Below are positions 39,711 through 49,300 of a stretch of DNA of 64,000 bases, piece after piece. How positions within the stretch are numbered: the stretch's first letter is position 1; each line of letters starts with the position of its first letter. A program made the position numbers and the translations under genes. Under the pieces are notes generated by a model. The model searched no databases. It had not been told where the DNA came from and saw only the letters and a program-made list of their open reading frames with translations. Source of the stretch: Sphingosinicella sp. BN140058 (GTDB taxonomy: Bacteria; Pseudomonadota; Alphaproteobacteria; Sphingomonadales; Sphingomonadaceae); assembly GCF_004135585.1 (NCBI RefSeq), contig NZ_CP035501.1, positions 5,589,501 through 5,653,500 of the forward strand. The letters are read 5' to 3'.

Positions 39711-40706
39711 ATGCGTGTGTTTGCTTTGCTTTTGCCATTGCTGGCCTTGGTCGCCGCACCTGCCGCTGCGTCGCCGCAATATCGGCTGGCCGAGCAGAAG
39801 CTCGCCGCGATGGCCGCGGAAAATCCCGGCGAATACGGCATTGCCGCCGTCGATCTCGCAACCGGCGAGACGATCAGCTTCAACGGCAACGAGCCGTTTC
39901 CGATGGCGAGCACGATGAAGGTAGCGGTGGCCGCCGCCTATTTGTCTGATGTCGACGACGGCCGTCGGTCGCTCGACGATGTCATCGCCGGCGTCAGTGC
40001 ACGGACGCTGATGGAGCAGATGATCACGCGCAGCGACAATCGCGCGACCGACCTGCTGATTGCGCGGCTCGGCGGCCCGGCGGAGATCCACGCCTGGCTG
40101 CGTGCCCACGGCTTGAGCGGCATTCGTGTCGACCGCACGATCGCCCAGTTGCTCGCCGCGCGCCGCGACCTGCGCGACGTTCGGGACTCGAGCACCCCGA
40201 CAGCCATGCTGCGTCTGCTCCGGACCATCGACGGTGACGAGGCGCTGTCGCCGGCCAGCCGCCGCATCCTGCTCGACATGATGAGCCGCTGCCGCACCGG
40301 ATCCAATCGGATGCGGGCGCTGCTGCCCGCCGGCACCAAGGTCGAGCACAAGACCGGCACGTTGTCCGGCTATACCGGCGATGTCGGTTTCGTAACACTC
40401 CCGGACGGGCGGCGCATCGCGGTGGCGCTGTTCGCGCGCGGCGGCGTCAATCGCCCCGCCGTGATCGCCTCGGCCGCGCGCACCATCTACGACGCCTTCG
40501 ACGCCGAGACCCCGAGGGTTCGCACCGCCGCGAGGATGACCTTTCCCGCCAAACCCGCGCCGCGCCCCGCAGCAAGTTGCGCCACGACCGGCGAGAGGTC
40601 GCTTTCCCAGATCGTCCGGGAAGCAACCGAACCAACCAATCTGCTGGCCGCACGCGGCTGCAATTCGGGCTCGGCTGTCCGGGGTCGCAGCGCACCGAGC
40701 CGCTGA
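39711..40706 (+). CDS. Class A beta-lactamase-fold serine hydrolase lacking the Glu166 base
   Basis: 331 residues with a Sec signal (about 1-20, ending AAA). The active-site serine motif is STMK (67-70), the second motif SDN (108-110) and the third KTG (214-216). Where class A enzymes have DRxExxLN, this one reads DRTIAQLL (141-148), so both the general-base Glu166 and Asn170 equivalents are missing. The C-terminus carries an extra tail of about 60 residues rich in Ala, Arg and Ser. It may bind or slowly acylate beta-lactams, or act on peptidoglycan, rather than be an efficient beta-lactamase. Ends 10 bp from the pectinesterase end. Confidence 0.85.
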   Translation: MRVFALLLPLLALVAAPAAASPQYRLAEQKLAAMAAENPGEYGIAAVDLATGETISFNGNEPFPMASTMKVAVAAAYLSDVDDGRRSLDDVIAGVSARTLMEQMITRSDNRATDLLIARLGGPAEIHAWLRAHGLSGIRVDRTIAQLLAARRDLRDVRDSSTPTAMLRLLRTIDGDEALSPASRRILLDMMSRCRTGSNRMRALLPAGTKVEHKTGTLSGYTGDVGFVTLPDGRRIAVALFARGGVNRPAVIASAARTIYDAFDAETPRVRTAARMTFPAKPAPRPAASCATTGERSLSQIVREATEPTNLLAARGCNSGSAVRGRSAPSR

Positions 40707-40716
40707 GCAGCCCTCT

Positions 40717-41721
40717 TCAGCCCCGTCGCAGCTGTTTCAGGCCGGCATCGATCCAGCCAATATCGCCATCGAAGAAACGTCGCAGCGACCATCCGGCCGC
40801 CTCCTCCCGGGTCAGCTGTCGCGCCGGGGCCGCACGGGCGGCGGGGTTGGCGCCCCGGCCGAAGGAGCGGTACTCGGCGTAACGAGTCGTCGGGAGACGG
40901 TTGGACGTGCCCGGATACCATTCGCGCCAGCCCTCCGGCATCACCTGCGCATCCATCCGCGTGCGCAGGAAGACGACGCTCGCATAATCCCGCCATGGCC
41001 GACCAAGCGAGACGTTGCGGGCTGCGGGATCGGCAGTGAGCGTGCAGCGATCGAAAACGTAGCCGCTATCCTCTTCGGCCGATGCGCGGCTCTGGGCCGT
41101 GTACCAGACGTCGCCATGCGCGAGACCATGGATCCGGCACTCGCGGAAGTAGGCCTTGGCGTTGCCGAAGATGAAATCGACATGCCCCTCGATATAGCAA
41201 TTCGAGAAATAGTGTCGCGCCATGCGGCCGTTCTTGCCCTTGTTGGCAAACAAGGTGTCCTGATGGCCGAGCAGGCGTACGCGGGTGACCACAGCGCGGT
41301 CGCCGGTGAGTGACAGAGCCACCGCCTGGGAGGGTGGGTTCCCGGGCACCAGCCACCAATCGTTCTGGATGGTGAGATTGGCGATTCGAAGATCATCGCC
41401 ACTCGCCGTCACCGTGGCCGAGTTGAACGTGCCGCCGGCGCTCTTGGCGGAATCTCCGTAGACGAGAATCGTCGCATCCGGCCGCTTGCCGGTGCCGATC
41501 AGGGTCACGCCGGGTCCGCTGATCGTCAACTTCTCGCGCCAGGTTCCCGGCGCGATTCTCACGACCCCACCGTCCGCCGGCAGCGCGTCGATCGCTGCCT
41601 GGACACTGCGATAGGCGCCGCGTTCCGAGGCAGACACGATCAGATCGCGGGCTTGCGCAGGCGGGGCCGCTCCGGTCAGCAGACAGCCGGCGATCATGAT
41701 CGCCGCAAGCAAAGCCTTCAT
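40717..41721 (-). CDS. Pectin methylesterase (CE8)
   Basis: 334 residues with a signal peptide (about 1-24, ending AQA). The right-handed beta-helix motifs are all seen: GTWREKL, GHQDTLFA, YIEGHVDFIFGNAKAYF with its two aspartates, and VSLGRPWRDY. It removes methyl groups from homogalacturonan so that pectate lyase can act. Third gene of the minus-strand arm, 29 bp after the PL10 gene. Confidence 0.95.
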   Translation of the reverse strand: MKALLAAIMIAGCLLTGAAPPAQARDLIVSASERGAYRSVQAAIDALPADGGVVRIAPGTWREKLTISGPGVTLIGTGKRPDATILVYGDSAKSAGGTFNSATVTASGDDLRIANLTIQNDWWLVPGNPPSQAVALSLTGDRAVVTRVRLLGHQDTLFANKGKNGRMARHYFSNCYIEGHVDFIFGNAKAYFRECRIHGLAHGDVWYTAQSRASAEEDSGYVFDRCTLTADPAARNVSLGRPWRDYASVVFLRTRMDAQVMPEGWREWYPGTSNRLPTTRYAEYRSFGRGANPAARAAPARQLTREEAAGWSLRRFFDGDIGWIDAGLKQLRRG

Positions 41722-41750
41722 GTCAAATCCTGTCCTTGTCGAAGAGGCGG

Positions 41751-43034
41751 TCAGCGCGCCGTTTGCTGCTTCCATGCGGGGTACCGTGCGAGTGCGGCAG
41801 ACGGCGCGGCGTTGAACCAGCTGTAGCCGCGGCGGCGTTCCTGACTGATCTCGCTGACGTCGTCGTAGATCTTGTGGTCGCGATCGCCGAACACCGGTTT
41901 GAATGTCTCGACATCATAGAGCCGCGCCCAGATCGGTCCGGCGCCCGGCTTCGGGTTCAGCCGCGCGTCCGCTCGGCTCCACTCGACGTCGCGCAAGCCG
42001 TGGGCGGCCAGCCAGGCGATGCCGCTCTCCACGGCGGCGATCACCGCAGGCGACGGAGCGGGCTGTTCCATCAGGAAGCGCAGGATGCCGGCGCTCTCGG
42101 CGGACGAGAGCGCCACCGGCTCGAACGCCCGCGCGCCGACCGGCGCCAGGGTCAGCGCATCGTGCTGCTGCGCCCAGATAGTGCGCCTGCCATTCACCAC
42201 GATTTGGCTGCGCAGCAGCACCGTCAGTGCCTTGTTCGCGGCCGCACGGGCTTTAGCAGCGATTTCAGGCGCGACGAACCCGTAAGGCGCGCCGGCGGCG
42301 CCGACCTCCGCCAGCAAGCGCGCAACCTCCACCACGGCATCGTCATTGTAGGTGATCGCATCATGGTAACCGCCCTGCAGCGGGTAGACCTGCGGCCAGC
42401 CGCCATTCGGATATTGGGCAGCGAGGAGATATCGGACACCCTTTGCAAAGGCTGCGCGATAGACGTCTCCGTCTCTGCCCGGATGCTGCGTCTCGACCCG
42501 GGCGAGGAAGCGCATTTCGGTCGTCGTCGCCCCATTGTCGATGGTGCCGACATAGGCCCAGCCGGCATCGGCCGCCTGGATGTCCCCCGCCGCATAAGGC
42601 GGCAGCTTCTCGACGATCGCCCACCCCTCCCCCGACACCCGTGGCGGTCCGGACCGGTTCTGGTTCTTGCCCCAGCCCCCGGCCGGAGTCTGAAAGCTGA
42701 CGATATTGTCGGCGATGCCACGCGCCTCCGCAGACCGATAGAAGGCGTCGTCCCGATCGAGCGGCATGCCGTCGCCGCCACCATGAGGCCGTTCAGGCAG
42801 TGTCCCTGCTCCCGTCTGCCGCCGCTCCGCGGCAAGAGCCGCCTTGTCCGCCGTCATCAGGGCCTGGGACCGGGCCAGGTAGCTCTGCCATTGCGCTCGC
42901 TCCGCAGCCGGCAGAGCCGCAATCCGGGTGCTTGTCACGGGCAGAGCCGACGTAGCGGTGCCGATCACCCGCGCTTCACCGGGCACCGCGATGACGGCAA
43001 GAGCGAACAGGATCGCGGTCGAGGCGCGTTTCAT
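41751..43034 (-). CDS. Pectate lyase family PL10
   Basis: 427 residues with a signal peptide (about 1-21). PL10 (alpha/alpha toroid) segments include FQTPAGGWGKNQNRSG, GTIDNGATTTEMRFL, YPNGGWPQVYPLQGGYHDAITYND-type strings (split here as GGWPQVYPL and ITYNDDA) and DRDHKIYDD near the end. It cleaves polygalacturonate by beta-elimination. Its ATG overlaps the stop of the GH2-type gene by one base (TGATG). Confidence 0.93.
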   Translation of the reverse strand: MKRASTAILFALAVIAVPGEARVIGTATSALPVTSTRIAALPAAERAQWQSYLARSQALMTADKAALAAERRQTGAGTLPERPHGGGDGMPLDRDDAFYRSAEARGIADNIVSFQTPAGGWGKNQNRSGPPRVSGEGWAIVEKLPPYAAGDIQAADAGWAYVGTIDNGATTTEMRFLARVETQHPGRDGDVYRAAFAKGVRYLLAAQYPNGGWPQVYPLQGGYHDAITYNDDAVVEVARLLAEVGAAGAPYGFVAPEIAAKARAAANKALTVLLRSQIVVNGRRTIWAQQHDALTLAPVGARAFEPVALSSAESAGILRFLMEQPAPSPAVIAAVESGIAWLAAHGLRDVEWSRADARLNPKPGAGPIWARLYDVETFKPVFGDRDHKIYDDVSEISQERRRGYSWFNAAPSAALARYPAWKQQTAR

Positions 43035-46000
43035 CAATGACCTTTCGAGGAGAGATTGGGCGCATCGGCGGCAAGCCAGTTCACTGCGTTTTCGAGGAAG
43101 CGACGCTGCAGGGGCGCGACCATGTCCGGCAGCCGATGAATCAGAACGCGCATGTCGCCGCTCCGGGCGATCATCGTCGCTGCACCATTTTTGCGGTCGT
43201 GATCGCGGCTATAGGCGGCGATGATCTCGACGCCGGGGCCTTCGACGAGCAAGCCGTTGGATGGCTGCCCTTCGATCTGATGAAGGACGCTCGTCGCCTG
43301 GTCGACCGGAATTCCACCGAACAGCGGATGGGCACGGATATAATTCCAATTGCCCATCCACGGCGCCCGCAAATTGCCGACCTGCCCCTCATAGCGGAAC
43401 AGCCCCAAAGCGGAGAGTTGTCGCGCCACCCCGTCAGCGAGCCCGTCTTCCGGGACCATCGCAAGCAAAGGCGTTCCGGAACGAACCGCGGCGAGGATCG
43501 CGTCGGGAAGATTGCCGGGGACGAGCTTCGGCTTTTCCCCCTTCGCCGGCTGGGCTTCCAATCCGGTCTGCTCGCCGATCTGGCGCCGGGTAATTTCGTC
43601 GGCCGCGAGCCCCGAGGCGATGATCCCATCATAATCAACCCCGGCGCGGAAATCCTCGAACCGGGCAGTGTCGGTCGCTTCGAGCTGTCGTCGCAACGAC
43701 TGGGCAATACCCGACAGCGCGATGCGGAGCGGACGGACAGCGCGCGGCCCGGAACCCACCACCCAGAGCTCGCGCTCGAACCCGGCGTCCGGGAAAGCGG
43801 AATGGGTGAACCTGACCCGGTACGATCCGGCCTCGGTGAACGGCGGCAACGCGACCGCGTCCGCAATCAAAGTTCGGAACGTGTCGGGATCCTGTGCCGG
43901 AACCTCGAAGCTTCCCACCGGCAGCGCAGTGCCGCCCGGGGTCAGCAGCGACAGCGCCAGCGTTCCGGGCGCCTGCCGGCCGCTGTCGTTGAACAAATAG
44001 AGATCAACCAGGGCGCGCTCGCCCGGCGCATAGACGAGCCGGCGCTGCTTCGCGCACGGTCGCACCGGCACCAGGCTGCGGCGAACGATCTCCGGATCCG
44101 CCTTGAAGCGCCGCAGATTGTCGACGATCCCGGAATGGTTCTCGATCGCGGTGGTCTCCCAGCCGCTGATCGCCGCGATGTCGACGCTGTCGCCGATCCG
44201 GATGTTCTCGAGATAATTTTCCCAGGCCTCGTAACATTTGCGTCCGATCGACAGATACAGCGCCTCGGCGGTCGGAAACGCGCCGCGAAATCCCCAGCGG
44301 TCGAGAAAAGCCTCGGTGCCGCGCAGGATCTCGCGGTGATCGTCCACGTCATAGGCCTTGCCGCCCCGGGCTTCGATGTCGCGAACGATCCCGGCATGAT
44401 TGTCGCCGACGGCGCAGCCCTGCATCTCGCCGAACTCGACAATGAACGGCTTGCCCGTCTGCCGGTGAATGTACGAATCCGGCGACTGGTAGAAACGGTC
44501 ATACCATTGATCGCCGGCCCCCTGATGGTTGACCCACCAGCCGCCCCATTTCTCCACGTCCGAGCGGAAGTAGTGATCGTCATAGGGCAGGTACATCGCC
44601 TGAGCGGCGCCCCGCTCGACGAAGCCGTCGTTGAGAAGCACGGCGCGGCTCGGATCGGCATCATGCATCGCCGTCAGCACCGCCTGCACGTCGGGGTTGG
44701 CGAGGTCGGCGCCGATTTCGTTCTGCAAGGTATAATGGACCAGCGACGGGTGTGAGCGGAACGCCCGCACCATCTCCACGCATTTGGCCCGCATGAAGTC
44801 GCGACTGAACCGGTCGGCCGGCGACAAGCTCTCGCCGGGTTTTAGATCACGCCCGATCGCATGGCGCCCTCCGCCGGGCTCCATCACCCGCAGCAGGCCG
44901 CCACGATCCTGGGCCGCGAAAACCTCCTCCTTGCCGACGTTGCGATGGAAATGGAGACAGTTGAGGCCCAGCGCCTTCGCCGAAGCGACTTCCCGTCCGG
45001 CGAGTTCAGGCGTCGGCCAGAGCCCGTTATAGCCCCAATAGCCCCAGGAAATGGCCGAATAGAGTTTGATGCGGCGGCCGTTGAGCCGGAGCATGGCATT
45101 GGTGCCGACGCCCTCGACTCCGATCCATCGGAAGCCGAACTCGGCAAGGCGCACATCCTCGCCCCAGCCGAAGCGCAGCCGATAGAGGTTCGGACTGTCG
45201 AGCTCCCACAGCCTCGCGTCTTCCGCCCGTAGGCGGAAGACGATCGTCGCGCGCTGGCCGTCGACGCGCACCTCCTCGAGGGTTGCGGCGGCGGGCTGCA
45301 CCCGTCCCTGCGGATCCAGTAACGCCAGCGTGGCCTTGCGGCGCAGCGTCCGCTCCGACGGCAGCCTGTCCGCGAATGCGATCTCCATGTGCGCGGTGAC
45401 CTCACGGGGATCGGGCGTGTTGAGCACCCAAGCGTCTGCGATATGCGCCTCGCGAGGATGCACGCTGAGGGTCATGCCGCGATCGAGCCCGCCGAAACCG
45501 TGCGAAGCGAACAGCTTGACGCTGCCCCAGGTCATCGTCGTCGAGTCGCGCCAATCGTAGCGGCCGCCGGGATTGGTAATCCGGATCGCCAGTCGGTTCG
45601 CGCCACCGGGCTTCATCGCCTCGGTGAGGTCGCAGTGGATCGGCAGCTCCGACGTGATCGAATAGCCCACCAGCCGTTCATTGAGGAAGATTTCGGCCCT
45701 CAGCCGTGCGCCACGGATATGCAACACCACGCGCTTGCCTGCCGCCGCCGCCGGAATGTCGATGGGACGATACCACCAGGACACGCCCCGATAGGCGCCG
45801 TTCTGCGGAACCGCATCGTCCTCTGCGTAGCGGTATTCTTCACCATTATACGGTCTCAGCCCGAACGCGCCCCAGGCATGCTCCTCGACCGTGGACGGCA
45901 GGCTGACGTCGACTGCTTGGGCCTTCCACAGTGCCGCCCAGCCGCCGGTCGGAGGGTTGACCGGCAGCGCCGCCAGCGCGACCTCGCCTGGAAGATAGAG

Positions 46001-46165
46001 ACGATCGTCGGCATAGCCGGCCGCGCGGTCGATCCACATCTTCCAGCCATCGTCCGGCACTTCTCCGAGGATGGGTGCCGCGTGAACGGACGGGATGAAG
46101 GCTGCGGACAGCCCCATACCAGCGGCGCCAAGGAAAGTTCGACGGCTGAAACCCTTCACCTGCAT
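43034..46165 (-). CDS. Glycoside hydrolase family 2-type enzyme
   Basis: 1043 residues with a Tat signal (SRRTFLGAAGMGLSAAF, ending HAA). An N-terminal sugar-binding jelly roll (about 60-230), Ig-like domain (about 240-350) and TIM barrel (about 355-650) give the GH2 layout. The acid/base candidate is Glu483 in YTLQNEIGADL; the nucleophile candidate is Glu577 in IVEFGEMQG. The long C-terminal part (about 690-1040) ends in a ThuA-like or accessory-like domain. GH2 covers several activities; the pectin context suggests a galactosidase, arabinofuranosidase or glucuronidase on rhamnogalacturonan side chains, which the sequence cannot decide. It is divergent from the receptor gene. Confidence 0.82.
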   Translation of the reverse strand: MQVKGFSRRTFLGAAGMGLSAAFIPSVHAAPILGEVPDDGWKMWIDRAAGYADDRLYLPGEVALAALPVNPPTGGWAALWKAQAVDVSLPSTVEEHAWGAFGLRPYNGEEYRYAEDDAVPQNGAYRGVSWWYRPIDIPAAAAGKRVVLHIRGARLRAEIFLNERLVGYSITSELPIHCDLTEAMKPGGANRLAIRITNPGGRYDWRDSTTMTWGSVKLFASHGFGGLDRGMTLSVHPREAHIADAWVLNTPDPREVTAHMEIAFADRLPSERTLRRKATLALLDPQGRVQPAAATLEEVRVDGQRATIVFRLRAEDARLWELDSPNLYRLRFGWGEDVRLAEFGFRWIGVEGVGTNAMLRLNGRRIKLYSAISWGYWGYNGLWPTPELAGREVASAKALGLNCLHFHRNVGKEEVFAAQDRGGLLRVMEPGGGRHAIGRDLKPGESLSPADRFSRDFMRAKCVEMVRAFRSHPSLVHYTLQNEIGADLANPDVQAVLTAMHDADPSRAVLLNDGFVERGAAQAMYLPYDDHYFRSDVEKWGGWWVNHQGAGDQWYDRFYQSPDSYIHRQTGKPFIVEFGEMQGCAVGDNHAGIVRDIEARGGKAYDVDDHREILRGTEAFLDRWGFRGAFPTAEALYLSIGRKCYEAWENYLENIRIGDSVDIAAISGWETTAIENHSGIVDNLRRFKADPEIVRRSLVPVRPCAKQRRLVYAPGERALVDLYLFNDSGRQAPGTLALSLLTPGGTALPVGSFEVPAQDPDTFRTLIADAVALPPFTEAGSYRVRFTHSAFPDAGFERELWVVGSGPRAVRPLRIALSGIAQSLRRQLEATDTARFEDFRAGVDYDGIIASGLAADEITRRQIGEQTGLEAQPAKGEKPKLVPGNLPDAILAAVRSGTPLLAMVPEDGLADGVARQLSALGLFRYEGQVGNLRAPWMGNWNYIRAHPLFGGIPVDQATSVLHQIEGQPSNGLLVEGPGVEIIAAYSRDHDRKNGAATMIARSGDMRVLIHRLPDMVAPLQRRFLENAVNWLAADAPNLSSKGH

Positions 46166-46270
46166 CTCCTCCCGTCGTGCCGGCTCTTCGGCCGCATCGA
46201 CGTCACTCCCCAGCAGCCGGAGGAAACCGAGTCCCGCCGGCCCGGACTGCTCAATCCGGTCTGAGTTATG

Positions 46271-46286
46271 TTGACACCGGTGTCAA
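46271..46286. promoter_or_regulatory. Perfect 16-bp palindromic operator
   Basis: TTGACACCGGTGTCAA is an exact palindrome with a central CG, the usual shape of a LacI-family operator. It sits midway between the divergent GH2-type and receptor genes. No regulator gene of that family is in the window. Confidence 0.7.
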
Positions 46287-46299
46287 GGTAACGCTAACA
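46271..46299 (+). promoter_or_regulatory. Likely promoter of the TonB-dependent receptor gene
   Basis: TTGACA (46271-46276) is a consensus -35 and lies inside the palindrome. CTAACA follows after 17 bp (TAACAC after 18 bp) as a weak -10. The ATG is 52 bp further on. A protein on the palindrome would block RNA polymerase. Confidence 0.5.
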
Positions 46300-46351
46300 C
46301 CGATTCGCATTCGACCGGCGCAAACGCCGGCAGCACCAGAGGAGAGGAACG

Positions 46352-49300
46352 ATGACTCACGCCCGTAGAGCGCCATTTGCCTGCACGGTCTCGTCGGCAG
46401 CCCTGATCATCGCGGCGTTCACCGCCGTCCCGGCAGCCGCACAAAGCACGCCTGACCCAACTCAGGAGCCGATCGCATCCGAAACTGACGCCAGCGTTGA
46501 CACCGTTGTCACCTCGGAACAGGATGCTGGCGTCGGTGCCGAAGCCGCCGCAGCGGACGAGGGCATCGTCGTTACCGGGTTTCGAGGTTCGCTGCGCAAC
46601 GCCTTGAATGTGAAGCGCATGTCCGACGTGCAGGTCGACGCGATCACGGCTGAGGACATCGCGGATTTTCCGGACACGAACCTCGCCGAGTCGCTCCAGC
46701 GTCTGCCCGGCGTTTCTATCGACCGCGACAATGGCGAAGGCCGCGGCATCACCGTTCGCGGGCTTGGCGGCGACTTCAACCGGACCCGGCTCAACGGCCT
46801 CGAAGCGCTTTCGACGGCCGGCTCCAACGATGCCGGAAGCGCGCCCAATCGCAGTCGCTCCTTCGATTACAACACCTTCGCGTCGGAGCTGTTCAGTTCC
46901 TTGAAGGTGCAGAAGACGCCGTCGGCGGAAACGGACGAAGGATCGCTCGGCGCGACCATCGATCTGACCACCGGCCGTCCGTTCGATTACAAGGGTCGGC
47001 AGTTCGCGCTCTCGACCGAAGCGAGCTATCAGAAGAACAGCGGCAAAACGAGCCCGCGCATCGCCGGCCTCGCCTCGACTCGGTTCCTCGACGGTCGCAT
47101 GGGCATCCTGGTGTCGGGCGCGTACAGCAAGGCGCAGAACGAGCTCGATCAATATGCCCGCACCGCCGGCTCCTCCGATTATCTCTATCGCGGCACGCAA
47201 TGGCAGGGGAACGAATTCCCCCAGCGTGCCGGTTTCTCGGCGCCCGTGGGCACCAATTTCGGCAGCGCGATCACCAATCCCGAAGCGATCGACATCCTCA
47301 CCGGCTCGAACCCGGAAGCCTATGCGAAATTGTACCCGGCGGGCTATGCGACCGAAGGCCGGCTCAACGATTCACTCGTCCGCATCCCGGCCCTTGCCGC
47401 CCTGCAGCAGCAGGACGTCAAGAACGAGCGGATCGGAGTCACCGCGGCCTATCAGTGGCGGATCACCGATCGCACCGTTCTGAGCATCGATGGCCTCTAT
47501 TCCAGGTTCGAGAACACCAGCCGCAACAACCAGATTTCGTCGGTCGGCCTCAACCGCAACAACACCAACAGCGTCTACAACACCGCCGGCGGCAGCCTTA
47601 CGCCAAGCGCGGCGCGCGCGCTCTATCCCGGCCTGTGCGTCCCGAACGCGGGCTCGGAAATCGTTCCCGCGCAGGATTGCGGTCAGGAATTGTACGGCAC
47701 CACGCCCGCCTTTGCGACCGCGTTCAACCAGTCCGGCGCGCTCGGCCCGTCGGTGCTCGGTTCGGCGGCGGTGATTCCGGGCGGCGTCACTTCGACCAAC
47801 GCGAACATCTTCAGCGTCAATCCGTTCAACCTCGACCCGTACGATTATTACAATAACCCCGCGTCGGTGGGCTACATTCCCTCGTCCAACCGGCTTGCCT
47901 TCCGCGGTTCGCTGATCGGTCGCCCAGGCGTCGACGTGCTCGATGCCAACGTTACCGACGGCGTCGCCGACTATCTCGCCTTGCGCAACGTCGACTTCCG
48001 CTCGGCCGTCGACCAGGCCAGCTACACGACCGAATTTCGCCAGGTCTCCGGCAATCTGACCCACGAATTCACGGACAATTTCAAGGTGGATCTGACCTAC
48101 GGCCAGTCCAAGTCGACCAATGTCTCGACCGGCCTGCTGGTAGAGTTCAACCGCATGGATTCACCCGGCACGTTCATCTACGACGAGCGCGGCGACGATC
48201 CGATGCCGGTGATCGATTTCGGCTTCGATGCCGCCGACGCCGCCAATTGGGATACCGTCAAGGGCTTCTCGGCGATCCGCCATTATCAGCGCACGGTCAA
48301 GAACACCTACGAAGCGTTCAAGGCCGATTTCGATCTCCGCGTAAACGACGAATTCTCGATTGCGTTCGGCGGCACCCAGCGCAAGTTCGGCTTCGAAACC
48401 AGCCAGTTCGAGCGCAACAACGATCTGCTCAATCCGACCTTGAAGGAAGCCGGGACCAGTGCGGCCAACGTCGGCAAGGTGATCGAGTTCGGCCAGGGCC
48501 TGACGGTTCCCGACGGTACCGTGACGAGCTTCTACGTGCCGGACATCGCCAAGTTCGACCAATTGTTCGACTTCACCTGCAATTGCGTGAACAAGTGGGG
48601 CGATTGGCGGATCACCGACAAACGCAACAATTCGGCCGGCTTCGGCGTCGAGGAGAAGGACACCGCTTTCTACCTGCAGGCGGACTTCAACACCGAAATC
48701 GCCGGCCGGCCGCTGCGCGGCAATGTCGGCACCCGGGTAGCGATCACCGACGTGCGCTCGGAGGGGCGAACCACCGCCGGCCGCCCGATCGTCGGCACCA
48801 ACAAATATACCGATTTCCTTCCGTCGCTGAACCTCAACTACGAGCCGATCGACAATCTGTTCGTGCGCTTCGCAGCCTCGCGGGTGATGTCGCGTCCGCT
48901 TCTCGGCAACCTGTCGCCGTCGATCACCGCAATCTCGATCCCGAACAACGGCTCGCTCGAAGGCGGTTCGTTGACCGTCGGCAATCCCAAGCTCAAGCCC
49001 TTCTATTCGAACAATATCGACGTCAGCCTGGAATGGTATTTTGCGCCGGGCGGGCTGCTCTCGGTGGCCGGCTTCCAGAAGAATATCAGCTCCTTCCCGC
49101 AGACCGTGCTGTACGCCGCGCCCTTGTCGACCTTCCTCGATGCCGAAAATATCGATGCGCTTCGGCAGCAATTCACCAATGCCAACCAGCTCGCCTATAT
49201 CGACGCCGACGCGCCGTTCACGGCCCGCCAGTTCCGCGATGCACCCGGCGGCTACCTGCGCGGGTTCGAGGTCAGCTACCAGCAGGACTTCACGTTCCTG

